From assembly GCA_963675135.1 (NCBI GenBank), contig OY776119.1, forward strand, positions 69,805,727-69,869,726: a stretch of 64,000 bases of DNA. Reading direction: 5' to 3'. The notes under the pieces are model-generated. The model ran no database searches and was not told where the DNA came from. It saw only the letters and a program-made list of their open reading frames with translations. A program made the translations under genes and the position numbers. This DNA comes from Galeopsis tetrahit. Its lineage: Eukaryota > Streptophyta > Magnoliopsida > Lamiales > Lamiaceae. Numbering within the stretch: the stretch's first letter is position 1; each line of letters opens with the position of its first letter. Below, one piece after another: positions 46,840 to 57,598 of this stretch.

Positions 46840-46995
46840 AGCTCCTAGCCTAATTGGCACATGGGGGTGCATAAACTCTTCAGCCTCCGGGAGGTCGCGA
46901 GTTCGACCCCCCATGCTCGCGAAAATTGGGAATAAAGGGTGGTCTGGCTTAGAGACCTGGGTTCGAAACCCAGGTCTGTTTTTTTTTTTAAATCT
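46840..46995 (+). mobile_element. tRNA-related SINE-like sequence in CACTA
   Basis: Two tRNA T-arm-like segments occur in tandem: GCGAGTTCGACCCCC (about 46897) preceded by CTAATTGGCACATGGG as an A-box-like part, and GACCTGGGTTCGAAACCCAGG (46958-46979) forming an 8-9-bp hairpin, followed by eleven T. No flanking duplication was found. It may be a SINE head or fused tRNA remnants, not a functional tRNA gene. Confidence 0.4.
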
Positions 46996-47290
46996 CGCGA
47001 ATTGGCGAGGGGGATTTGCCCTCGGGAATTGGCGAGGGTTATGACTCTCGCGACTGGGCGACGGGATTCACTCTCGCTATTTGGCGACGGCACGCGCCCT
47101 CGCCAATTCGCGAGTGGGTATGGCCCTCGCCAATTCGCGAGTGTGTTTGGCCCTCGCCAATTTGGCCTCGGGATTTGGCGAGGGCACCCTCGCCAATAAA
47201 TTAGCGAGGAGCAATTAGGCGACGGCGACTGCCCCTCGCCTATGCTGTCGCCAAATTGTTTAGCGAGGGCTTTACCCTCGCCAAAACCCT
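46995..47290. repeat. CACTA right subterminal repeats
   Basis: Dense GGCGAGGG/CCCTCGCC repeats mirror the left end; some units are GGCGACGG. Confidence 0.85.
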
Positions 47291-47966
47291 CTCCATATGG
47301 ATGGTTTTTTGTAGTGTACCTTCATCACAACAGTGAAAAAAATTAGATCTAACTACAAATTGAACATCTGGAAAGAAGGGTTGATAGATTTGAAGAACCA
47401 CGAGTGAATTTATAAAGATTCATCGCACCACCGTTGCACTCGTCGCCACCGACCCTCTTTTTCTGATCTTCTTTGGGTTTAAGGAGGTCTTTAGGGCGTA
47501 GTCGGGATCAATAGATAGATCCTCCCGGACGGTTCCACGGTGGTTGTTCATTGATCCTATTTTACTGTTTAGTTGTTTTAGTATTCTAGTTCATTTATAT
47601 TTTTCAGTTCATATATGTTGTTATCCTTCTACGCCTAGTGCGTTATCTCTACCCTGTTATGGTGATCTATTTTATTATTTTGGTTAGACTTGATAGTCCT
47701 TATGATTTTGGTGCTTGGTGGATATTTATTTTTTTGTGGCTCTTTGTTTCTTAACATCAGAACACTTTAGTGTGGGGTTGTCTCATATTGAGAATGTAGA
47801 TCTGGACTTTTTCTGCAGGCAAAGGGGACACTCGTCTTCCCACTTCCTCACGATTGGAGGGAGCAACAATGTCGTTTGGATCTGTTTCGATTTGAAGGTC
47901 TTGAGCTTTGAATTGTATTAATCATTTGTAATATCCACGTAAATCATAAAAAAAAAGTGATCATTT

Positions 47967-48347
47967 AAAAAAAAAATAGAAGACTAGTAATTATCAAATT
48001 TAGTGTCACTTATATATTTCTTGAGAATGTATATATGTGCACTTTGAGTAATAGTTTTAATTTTTACGAGTAATAGTATTACTTTTCTTAAACAATAAAT
48101 ATTAGTAATGGACGATGCACGTAATACTTTAACTTCTTTTTTTTTCTATCTACTATGGTAACTTTTCATACAACAGAATATTCCACGCAATAGACTGGTG
48201 AATTGTGCAATTTTGATTCAATCTTGATAAAAAAAATTAATTTATTCATAAAAAATATTGAAACATATAATTACGAAAAACAATAGTTTATACCAAAAAA
48301 AAAATATTAGTTCTAACAAAATGAAATATTAATTATCTAATGGAACA
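47967..48347. other. AT-rich spacer
   Basis: No gene or repeat recognised between the retroposon and the LINE target duplication. Confidence 0.4.
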
Positions 48348-49568
48348 ATATTAACATTTTTAAGACATAAAAATATTCTCCCTCCCTCTAACCCTTAAAA
48401 TACACTTCAATACCGCACGACGCGTACTATGTGCGAAAGCACCTTTCACGAGGTGTGAATTTCTGTTGCACGGTCGCTACCATTCACGCAACACGACACA
48501 CACAGCCGCACCAATCTGAAACCACCGCCACTGTGGAGGAGCCCTAACCGTGCCGCGCCACCCCTGTTCGTTGGGTGATCCGCCGACGCCGAAGCACGCG
48601 CGCAAGCCCTGGACGCCATCGTGGAAGCTTTCGTCCATCGCCGTGAGGACATGGTGTGATTCTAGTGCCGTCTCCCCTCTGGAAATAAGTTGACGTCGTC
48701 CGCCTGATGACCAGGACAGTCGCCATTTGTTGGTAAAGCCCGACAGATTCATGGATTAGTTAAATAGGACAATTTTTTTACTCGACCTCAGTCATCGGTC
48801 CGATGCGCGGATGATTTCGCTCTTGCTACCATTTGCGAGCTACTAAGGAGTAGAGAAAAACCCCTAGAGTAATTCGATTATCAGACCACCAGAAGGCTGG
48901 CGATTTACCTAGGATATTTGGGTAATAAACCCTTTCCCCAAATCTTGTTTTTCTTACATGTGTTTTTGGGTTGAAAGTAGATGGTTTATGTTTCTGTTTT
49001 TATTGTCGTTGCTCCAAGGGCTCACCTCTTTTGAACCCTTGTGAGGCCTTTGTCGACATTTTCGAATGTGCGAGCCTCTTGGTTGTCTTTGGGGATGACC
49101 TGTTTGATATGGAATGCAAAACGCCTTAGGGAGAGGCGTGCATTCAATTTCCCCCGGGATCTGATTAAAGATTATAGGCCCGATGTACTTTTCATTTGCG
49201 AATCTAGAATTGATGTAGATGTAGTCTATGGTTGGAATTGTATTTTTTATTTTCATACTTGTGTGGGGTATAACCTTGTAGGCTATAGTGGAGGGCTTTT
49301 AAGTTTTGCGAAAGTTGATGTTTCTTTTACCTTGTTATCATACTCTAGTGGTCACGTTGATGGAATTTGCTCATATAAGGATGTCTCTTGGTTTTTTACC
49401 TGTTTTTATGGCAATCTGGTTCTACACCTTAGACATTTTTCTTGGGATTTACTTGGGCGTATTAAACATACACATGAATGGTCGATTAAGGGATGGTTAG
49501 TTGGAGGGAATTTCAACGAAATTATGGTATATAAGGAAAAAATAGGGGTCTTAACAATCGTGAGAGGC

Positions 49569-49684
49569 GACAAAGTGGGATAGCTCAAGTGGTTAGAGCA
49601 CCACTACCTAGGCCTTAGGTCCTGGGTTCGAGTCATGGGGAGGGGAAAAAAGGGATGGGTATTTAACTTCCATCAAAAAAAAAA
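49569..49684 (+). mobile_element. tRNA-derived SINE, copy 2, in LINE endonuclease
   Basis: Same A-box and B-box words as copy 1 and a poly-A tail. A perfect 16-bp duplication, AACAATCGTGAGAGGC, lies at 49553-49568 and 49685-49700. It interrupts the endonuclease region of the LINE. Confidence 0.92.
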
Positions 49685-50914
49685 AACAATCGTGAGAGGC
49701 CTTTCACCCAAATGGAAAACATTCGAGAAGTAATCATGGAATCAAACTTGTCGGAGATTAAAGCATCAGGACCTTTTTATACCTGGACCAATAGAAGAAC
49801 TGGGCGAGATCATATCAAGGAAAAGCTGGATCGCTTCTTTGCTAATGAGGAATGAAAAGAACTTTTTCCATATACTCGGACGGAAAACTTGGATTTCTAT
49901 GGCTCGGATCACAGACCGGTCAAGTTATCATTTGAGAGATAACTAATTTCATAATGGAGAGGGGGTATACGCCCGTTTCGATTCGAAAGGGCTTGGTGGA
50001 TAAAGATAGGGTGTCAACAGAAGATTATTGAAGCAAGAAGAGGGCACCATGATCACGACCGATTACCTGAAAAACTTAGACATTGTAATGAGCAAATTGG
50101 GAGCTAGGGCAGGGAAGGACGAATGATTTGAAGAAGAAGACTATTAATGACATAATTAATGAGCTTGTTGAAAATGGTGAGTTGGATGTGAACTGGGGAG
50201 AAATTAAAGAGTTAGAAGTGAAACTTGAAAGGTTACTTCAGCAGGAGGAATTACGATGGCATCAACGTGCTAGAATTAATTAGATGCAACAAAGGGATAG
50301 AAATACCAAGATGTTCCATACAAAAGCATCAATTCGAAAGAAGGTGAACACAATACAAGGCATTTTCGACAAACAAGGTGAATGGTGTACTCAAAAGGAA
50401 CGTATCTAGGAGGTGGTTTATGATTACTTTGAGAAGATCTTCACCTCACAAAACCCTACTCAAGGGGACATCGAGGAGATTACTAACCGGGTGAAGCCGG
50501 AGGTTACTAGTGCAATGGATGAATTCCTACAAGCACCTCTAACGCCGAAGGAGGTTCAAGACACGGCCTTTGAATTGGGACCAACGAAGGCGCCAGAACC
50601 AAATGGTTTTAATGCTGAATTTTTTCAGAAGATGTAGCCTACAAATAGACAGAATATCACGCGGGCTTTATGTGAGATGGTTAATGTGGGTGGAAATTTG
50701 GAAGACTGGAATATGATGTGGGTGACCCTTATTCCAAAGGTTAGTAATCCACAACTTATTAAGGACTTTAGTCCAATTAGCCTCTCAAATGTGTGTTATC
50801 GTATTATGGCCAGAGTTATTTCGAATAGGCTTAAAAAAGTTTTAGGAGAAGTAATTGATGATCATCAGAGTGTTTTTACCCCGGGAAGACTTATCTCAGA
50901 TAATATCCTCATTG

Positions 50915-51017
50915 CGATGAAGTGTGATAGCTCAAGTGGTTAAAGCACCACTACCTAGACCTTAGGTCCTAGGTTCGAGTCATGGGGAGGGGAAAGGGAG
51001 GGTATATTATGTGTAAT
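50915..51017 (+). mobile_element. tRNA-derived SINE, copy 3, in LINE RT
   Basis: Same body with four or more substitutions and no clear poly-A (tail GGGTATATTATGTGTAAT). A perfect 19-bp duplication, TCAGATAATATCCTCATTG, lies at 50896-50914 and 51018-51036. Removing it and one duplicate rejoins the RT reading frame. Confidence 0.88.
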
Positions 51018-53474
51018 TCAGATAATATCCTCATTGTATTTGAATATATGCACTGGCTTAGACATAACTCGAGTCGCGGGGGATATGCGGCAATAAAACT
51101 TGATATGTCAAAAGAATATGATAGAGTAGAATGGAGATTTCTGGAAGCTATTATGAGAAAGCTAGGCTTTGGACAAGCTTGGATTGATTTAATAATGTGG
51201 TGTATCACCTCAGTTACATACGCATTCCAAATTAATTGGGAATTTTTCGGAAATGTAATCCCGACAAGAGGCCTTAAGCAAGGAGATCTGCTATCTCCGT
51301 TCCTATTTATGTCGTGTGCGCAAGGTTTATCTTCCTTTTTTTTAACACATGATCGGACTGAAGGGTATCCAAGGAGGAAAGGTGTCACAGGATGCCCCCA
51401 AAATCACTCACTTAATTTTTGCAGATGATAATCTGCTCTTCTTTAAAGCTGACCCAGAAATAGCTACAAACGTGAAAGAGTGATTGGAGAAGTATCAGAG
51501 AGCATCAGGCTAAGTGGTAAACTTTGAGAAGTCGGTTATCACCTTTAGCCCAAAAATGGCTCAAACTAACCAATGGAGAGTCCAGGACATCATCGAAATT
51601 AGAAGACAAGGACATGAGATCTACCTAGGACTCCCCACTTTCTCCCTCAAAGAGACAAGGCTCCAATTCGGATATCTACGTGATAGAATGGCTCAAAAAG
51701 TCCAATCTTGGAGTAACAAAAATTTCTCAAAAGGAGGGAGAGAGGTTCTTATTAAGACAGTTTTATAGGCGATCTCGACATATGCAATGGCTTGCTTTAG
51801 ACTACCCACGACAATATGCCAGGACATGGAGAATATATGTGCAAAATTATAGTGGGGGTCTACTGATCAACGACGGAGAATACATTGGAGGAAGTCGGAC
51901 GAGTTATGCATGCCAAAGAGAGAGGGAGGGTTGGGCTTTTGTAAATTTTCGGATTTCAATAAAGCCTTGCTAGCCAAACAAGTGTGGCGTATCCTGAATA
52001 ATCCTAGTTCCTTGATAGCTAAAGTGTTCAAAGCCAGGTATTTTACACAAGGCGATATTATGGATGCGGAGGTGGGGTACAAACCATCGTTGGTTAGGAT
52101 ATCGTTATGCTGGAGTAGGGAGATTATTTATGAGAGCGCTAGATGGAAAATAGGTAACGACAGAAGAGTTGGGATTTTTAAGGATGCTTGGGTGCAAGGA
52201 CTTCACAACGGCTATATCAGCTCGAGAATCGTGAGTGGATCAACAGTGAATAGATTTATCACCCTAGACGACAAGTGGGATGAGAAACTGGTCCAACATG
52301 CTTCCTTCCATTTGAGGCAAGTTGCATTCTTCGCACGTTTATTGGGGGAAAAGATAAACAGGATGTTCAATTCTGGACATTAGAGAACAAGGGAGCGTAC
52401 ACGGTTAAGTCTGGATATTGGCAGGCCTACGAAGGCTCCAATAAACGGGATACGATGTTAGCATCTACTTCGAATAAAAACATTGACAGATGGTGGAACA
52501 AGATATGGAAGCTAAAGGTACCCCTAAAGTTAAAAAATTCTTGTGGAAGATGTGTATGGACATTGTTGCCACATAATCAAATCTGGTTAGACATCATGTG
52601 TCGGTCAATAGTAAATGTGAGGTATGTGGCTGGCATAACGAAACTACAATACATGCCATTTTCTTCTGCTCAGCGGTGAGAAGGGTCTGGAAACACTATG
52701 AGTGGTGGAAACAGTTCTGGGATATTAAGGAAGAAGATACTCTTTGGGTTTTGTCGGATTTTTTGATACGCTGACTCTTCCCCAGATTGAGAGAATCGCA
52801 ATGCAAGCATGCGGTATTTGGAGGGAGCGATGTCAGGCTAAGCATACTGGTGAAGAGAGAACACAGAAACAGATGTACGAGTTTTGTTCTGATGGAAAGT
52901 GGTGTATGAACTACTTGGAGGAATTTAAGCACTGTACACAGATGCTTAGACCAACTTTGACTGTTCCCAGGGGATTACAGGAGCACAGGGAGCCATGCCA
53001 TCTGATTTTTACGGATGGTGCTTTTCACGAGGATTTAAATATTTATGCAGTGGGCTTTATCATTTTTTGCGAACATGGGCAACCGATTACGGCGAGTTGT
53101 CATAGGATCGACCCACCTGGTTCTATCCTCGGAGCTGAGCTGGCAACACCACATACCGCACAGACTCAATTACACGATACGAATGCTCACAGGCTCTATG
53201 GATGTAGTTTCAACAATTGGGAAGAAATGCTCATTCTTAAAGTTTGAATCGGAGTTCCTAGAGTGCATATGGGCAAATATGGAAGTATTAGAGACGTGCG
53301 AGGTTGTCCACACTCCGCGAGCTCAAAATACAGTGGCCAATAGATTAGCGGCTTTGGTTTATCGATCACCCTCTCCTCATGATTGGAGTGGTGACGAGAT
53401 CCCTGAGTGGGTGAATGGTTAATTGTTTGTGACCATTACCTCTCCCCTAAAAAAAAAAATACTAACATTTTTAA

Positions 53475-55530
53475 TAGAGTAACACTTGTATGAAATATTT
53501 TACACATGAAATATATCTAAATAAGACAATTTTTAAAAATTTACGGTTCATAAGCTTGGATGCGGTTCACCCAAAAAATTAGTGGGTTGTAAGCAAGTGA
53601 TTTAATACATGACCAATATATTGTTACTATAAGGTCAAAGTATTACCACTACAAGATCAAAAGTGTACTACTACATGTCAAAAAAATCTTGAAAATTTGC
53701 TAGACAATTAAGTGTTCAGAATATTTTTTTTTCCAACTTGTACTAATACACTGTTTGCATTGTAGTGACAATAATTTGATCTTGTAGTAACATGGTTTGA
53801 CATTATAAAAGGGGAAAAAACAGAATAGACCAAACCACCCTAAGACTTTAAGATTTAAGCTAATATTATTCAGTAAAACAATTTAGGACAAAATCCAATC
53901 TATATAGTCGATTATGCCCCTGTTTTCTAATTAATTAAGAATTTCAACTACAATTAATAATATTAATCGAAATTTAGGAAAGTCAAGCATTTAAACTTTA
54001 AATTAAGCTAGGAGATAATTCTCCTCGATTCTAGCGCTGGTTTTAATTTCAAATTTTCAAATGATTTAATTATCCCTCTATTATAGCGCTAATTGCAATT
54101 AAAAAAAACTTTCCTAAAATTCGAGATCATACTTTCTGTCTGTCCACACTCATATTTTTATATATTCAATAATTTTCTTATTAATCGAAAATATACTTTA
54201 ATTAATTAAATATTCATATAGTTATTATTTTGCATACCATATCTTTATTAAAAATATAAATTATATTATAAAATACTTAATAAAATTAATACATTCAAAA
54301 AAATTGTTTTACTCCATACACCTCTAAAAGTGTTTAAATTAATTTGATGAACAACTTGTATTAACAAATACTTGTTGAATAAGTCTATAATATTTTTGCA
54401 AGATGCATATACGCATATTTTATTAAATGCAACCGATAAGTGCATATACGATCAAATATTTATACGTTTTTTTTATATATGCAATCGATACTTGCATATA
54501 CTTTAATATGTGCATGTGTTATTTTGGCTATGAAAATAGTCAAATATAGTAATAAATATGTTGGGTAATATCTTTGCATATAAAAAATTGTTGCATATTC
54601 TCCGTGACATGCATATATCTAATATGTGCATTGCATAATAATAATATAACACTTTATCATACATGCTGTAATAATTATGATTTTTCTAGTTCATGAAGTA
54701 AATAAACTATTGAATCTAAAAATTACATTATATGAAAATACATGAAATATGCATTATACATACAAATATATGCAATAAATTGGGTTTATATATGCAACGA
54801 AAATTGCAGAAACTGCGTTATCAGCAAAATCCAACTTCAAGTGTATACCCAACTTCAACAACAAGAATCACCTTCCTAGAACTTGCTTCTCATAACATCA
54901 TCTTCCTACAACAAAAATATAATTTTAGTTTATGAAATTCAGATGTGATTATTATCTTCTTAAAGCATTACATCCAAATGAATAACAAAGCATGCCAGAA
55001 TTCTGAAAACATGCTTACAAATTAGTACAAACTCCAATAGCTTGTATATCACAAAACAATTCTGAAACATTATAGTATTAAGTATACCAATAACAAACTC
55101 CAATTAGGAAATCATGAAACTCAAGTCTTATATAGTTAACTCCAACATGTAGTTCCATTTAGTTGTTTGATTGAACAAACTCTAGTTGGATAGATAAATA
55201 TCAGCAATGAAAAAAGAAAGAACCCAACACCCATACAGATATGAAACCTATGGAGAAATAGGTTGTCAACTAATCACCATTACAAAAATAAAACACTTGC
55301 GAAATAAATAGAGACTTTTTCGAACCCAACCAACAAATCAAATGTATGACTTCAAAAAAATAAAATTTAACATTTTTACAAACCCAACATATTCACAGAC
55401 AGACAAAAGCACACTCAGGAATTTTTCTATTCTATACCCCAATCTCCAGCAATATATAATAAACAATGATCATTCTTTTAAATGTGGCCACAATTTATGC
55501 AATTTCAAACAATTTGTTGCATATTAATTT
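53475..55530. other. AT-rich intergenic region
   Basis: No gene recognised. 53590-53810 contains an imperfect repeat built on TTGTAGTAACA/AAGGTCAAA words that also occurs at 56640-56830. 54380-54620 is rich in TGCATATA words. Confidence 0.4.
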
Positions 55531-55539
55531 AAAGAAAAT

Positions 55540-55714
55540 AAAGTGGGCATGTGTACATTTTGTGAGGCAGTTTTCCATGGAGGAAAAGGACGAAGGACAC
55601 CATTAGTAGAAGTTTGGAAACTGCAGTTATTAATGTCAATCCAGTTGCTACGAAGTTGAAGTAAAACGCAGCCAAGATCAATATTATAGTGAGTGTTTTC
55701 TTCAGGACAAACAA
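55540..55714 (-). other. Possible exon encoding a membrane helix pair
   Basis: A minus-strand frame (stop at about 55529) encodes two hydrophobic segments, TIILILAAFYFNFVATGLTL and then LLLMVSFVLFLHGKLPHKM. The hydrophobic-turn-hydrophobic layout ending in a short basic tail looks like the 3' end of a small membrane-protein gene. The family is not recognised, and no partner exon could be joined with confidence. It may be a host-gene remnant or chance. Confidence 0.25.
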
Positions 55715-55799
55715 ATAAACAAAAGCACAATATGACTTCTAATCCAAACACATTTGTAGGGGGAAATAAGTATGAAGAAAATACCAATTTTTTATGTTC

Positions 55800-57598
55800 C
55801 TAGTCATTTTCTCTGCAGTAGTCCATATCAAACATTTTGCCATTGCAAACTACCTTTACTGCAAACACAACAAATTGGTTAACCAATTTCTGCAGAATTT
55901 ACAATGTATGCTCATTCAGGCATTTCATCGAACAGTTTCAACGCACGTAGTTTTGTTTAACTATTCAATAAAAGGAAAGGAAACTACAGATAAATCGAAA
56001 CTTTTTGATGCAAATGGATTGGGAAGAAAACTCAACTCTCAAACGATCATCGCATCTTGATTAATCAAAAATACAAGTTTTTGTGGGATACACACATATA
56101 TGCGAGAAATAATTCGCCCACCAAAAAAATCTGGAAACGGCGAGAAAGAGATCGACGCAAGAATTTACAAAGTCGCGTCTTCGATTCGTCCAGATCGGCG
56201 GTGTACAATCGAACTCACCTCCGATCCAGTAAAGTTTGCACCGCCAAAGGCCCCCACAACCTCCGTGTGCGCTTCGCCGCTCACACAGCCATTCAGTTTT
56301 ACCAAGATAGACAGAATTGCATGGAAGACCAAACGACACGAAATCATTTATGGAAAATCATCAAGTTTTTAGAAAGTGTTTGACTGCAGAAAAAGAATGA
56401 ATCTGCGATTTGAATTGAATTGAATTCAAATTAGATTGAATTCGAAAATGGGATGTGTAGCCGGAATTCAGGGAAGCCAGGAAATGATGCTAAAATGAAT
56501 TGAAAATAGATGGAAATTTGCAGTGTGTTTTGGTCTTAGTTGTTTTATTGAATTTTTTTAGCTTATTTTGTTTATAAGACTTATAGATTGTCTTATATTA
56601 TTAATAAACTCATTATAAAATATTTTTGGCCTTATAGTAACATATTTTGACTTTATAGTAGCATAAATATTTTACTATTACAAGACAAAAAATATTATGA
56701 TAAATTAGACCAAAAAACTAAGTGTACAAAATATTTTATGACTAGTAGTAAATTTTTTGTTTTGTAGTGACAATATTTTGATCATATAATAAGTTAATAA
56801 CATAGTTTTGGTCATGTAATAAAAAAAATATTTGAAAGCGAAAAAATATATTTTAATTAAGTTTAATCCGCGTTTAGGCAAGTTTGACCCACAGATATTT
56901 ATCTCAAATTTCCCTTAATTAGTTACTCCATATTGTATGTATAAAATATTCCATATAAGTTTTTGTATTTTTAATATACAATTAATATTTTTAATAATAC
57001 GACCTACTATTTTTTACATTATTTTTTTCTTTGATTTGTGAAAAAATGTACGTTAAAAATTAAAATAATAATTTAGAGTTGTATTTTCAAATAATTATTG
57101 TCAAATTTAACTAGGTTGGAAGAAAAACTAAGTGAAATGATAAATGGTTAGAGTATCACTAATTATGATGGTAATTTGTAAGTTTATAAATTTGAAATAT
57201 GAGAAACTTGCGAAAATTGAAAATGAAAAAACTAGAAGCTGGTATTGAATAAAATCGTCTAACAGATCTCATTTCGTGAGATTGTGAGACGAGTTTTCTT
57301 TAACCCAATTAAAAATAAATTGTTGAACCCAATTAAACTATGGTAAAAAAAAAAAAAGATTTACACAATATTTTATAAAAAAAACTAGGTTGGAAAAAGA
57401 AAAGAAAGTCTTCGTTCAACTTCAATTTTAGGACTAAATCGTGAATTTGATTCTAACAACATGCTTACAGTTGAAGCACAAAAAAGGCAAAACAAAGAAA
57501 AAGACAACATTCCACCAAAATCTCATAACCCCATCCATACATGATACGCCACATCAGTCTCACTCTCTCCTAGTCAATCCCCGCCGCCGCCAGATCCG
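55800..57598. other. Intergenic region upstream of the transporter gene
   Basis: 56100-56350 is distinctly richer in GC and CpG than its surroundings. On the minus strand it contains a possible first exon ending GGATCGGAG/GTGAGTTCG near 56212, but no known product. The remainder is AT-rich. A TTTTATAAAA word at 57371-57380 lies about 220 bases before the transporter ATG and is the only TATA-like candidate seen. Confidence 0.35.

Larger units (their letters stand above)
41605..47316 (+). mobile_element. CACTA (En/Spm) transposon, 5.7 kb
   Basis: Starts CACTACAAAA and ends TTTTTTGTAGTG, flanked by TAC at 41602-41604 and 47317-47319, the 3-bp duplication of CACTA elements. Subterminal arrays of GGCGAGGG-type repeats fill about 280 bp at each end. 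It encodes a TNP2-like transposase and a second gene of the Ptta/En/Spm type. The transposase has lost a domain, so mobility would need help in trans. Confidence 0.95.
41347..47954 (+). mobile_element. Poly-A-ended retroposon, split by the CACTA element
   Basis: AAGTGATCATTT occurs at 41335-41346 and 47955-47966. The second copy directly follows an A-run (47947-47956), the mark of target-primed reverse transcription. Removing the CACTA (41605-47316) and its extra TAC leaves about 0.9 kb in two pieces (41347-41604 and 47320-47954). It contains no recognised ORF and no tRNA-like head, so it could be a 5'-truncated or internally deleted LINE or a retroposed transcript. It is unrelated by eye to the LINE at 48364. 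Confidence 0.55.
49095..53422 (+). pseudogene. LINE ORF2 (endonuclease, RT, zinc finger, RNase H)
   Basis: ATG 49095 begins MTCLIWNAKRLRERRAF, the start of an AP-type endonuclease that continues with DVLFICESRID, a GNFNEIM motif, and GSDHRPVKLSF near 49910. RT follows: KAPEPNGFNAEFF (about 50590), WVTLIPKV and DFSPISL (50720-50790), LDMSKEYDRVEW (about 51100), RGLKQGDLLSPFLF (about 51270), FADDNLLFF at about 51418 and PKREGGLGFC (51910). A Cys/His finger (CEVCGWHNETTIHAIFFC, about 52617-52675) and an RNase H domain starting IFTDGAF (about 53010) end it. At least five frameshifts and several stops inactivate it. ORF2 would nick target DNA and copy the RNA. Confidence 0.9.
48364..53459 (+). mobile_element. 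L1-type LINE, decayed
   Basis: ATATTAACATTTTTAA (48348-48363) and ATACTAACATTTTTAA (53459-53474) flank it with one mismatch. The second copy follows a poly-A run. The element has a GC-rich 5' region (48400-48760), then endonuclease, RT, Cys/His finger and RNase H parts of one ORF. No gag-like ORF1 is seen. Two SINEs are inserted. Confidence 0.85.

Noticed and set aside
46845..47204. ORFs at the CACTA right end
   Set aside because: Same cause: repeat composition, no domain similarity.
48446..48752. Overlapping minus-strand ORFs in GC-rich DNA
   Set aside because: The region lies inside the LINE by its TSD and is probably its 5' UTR; no domain recognised.
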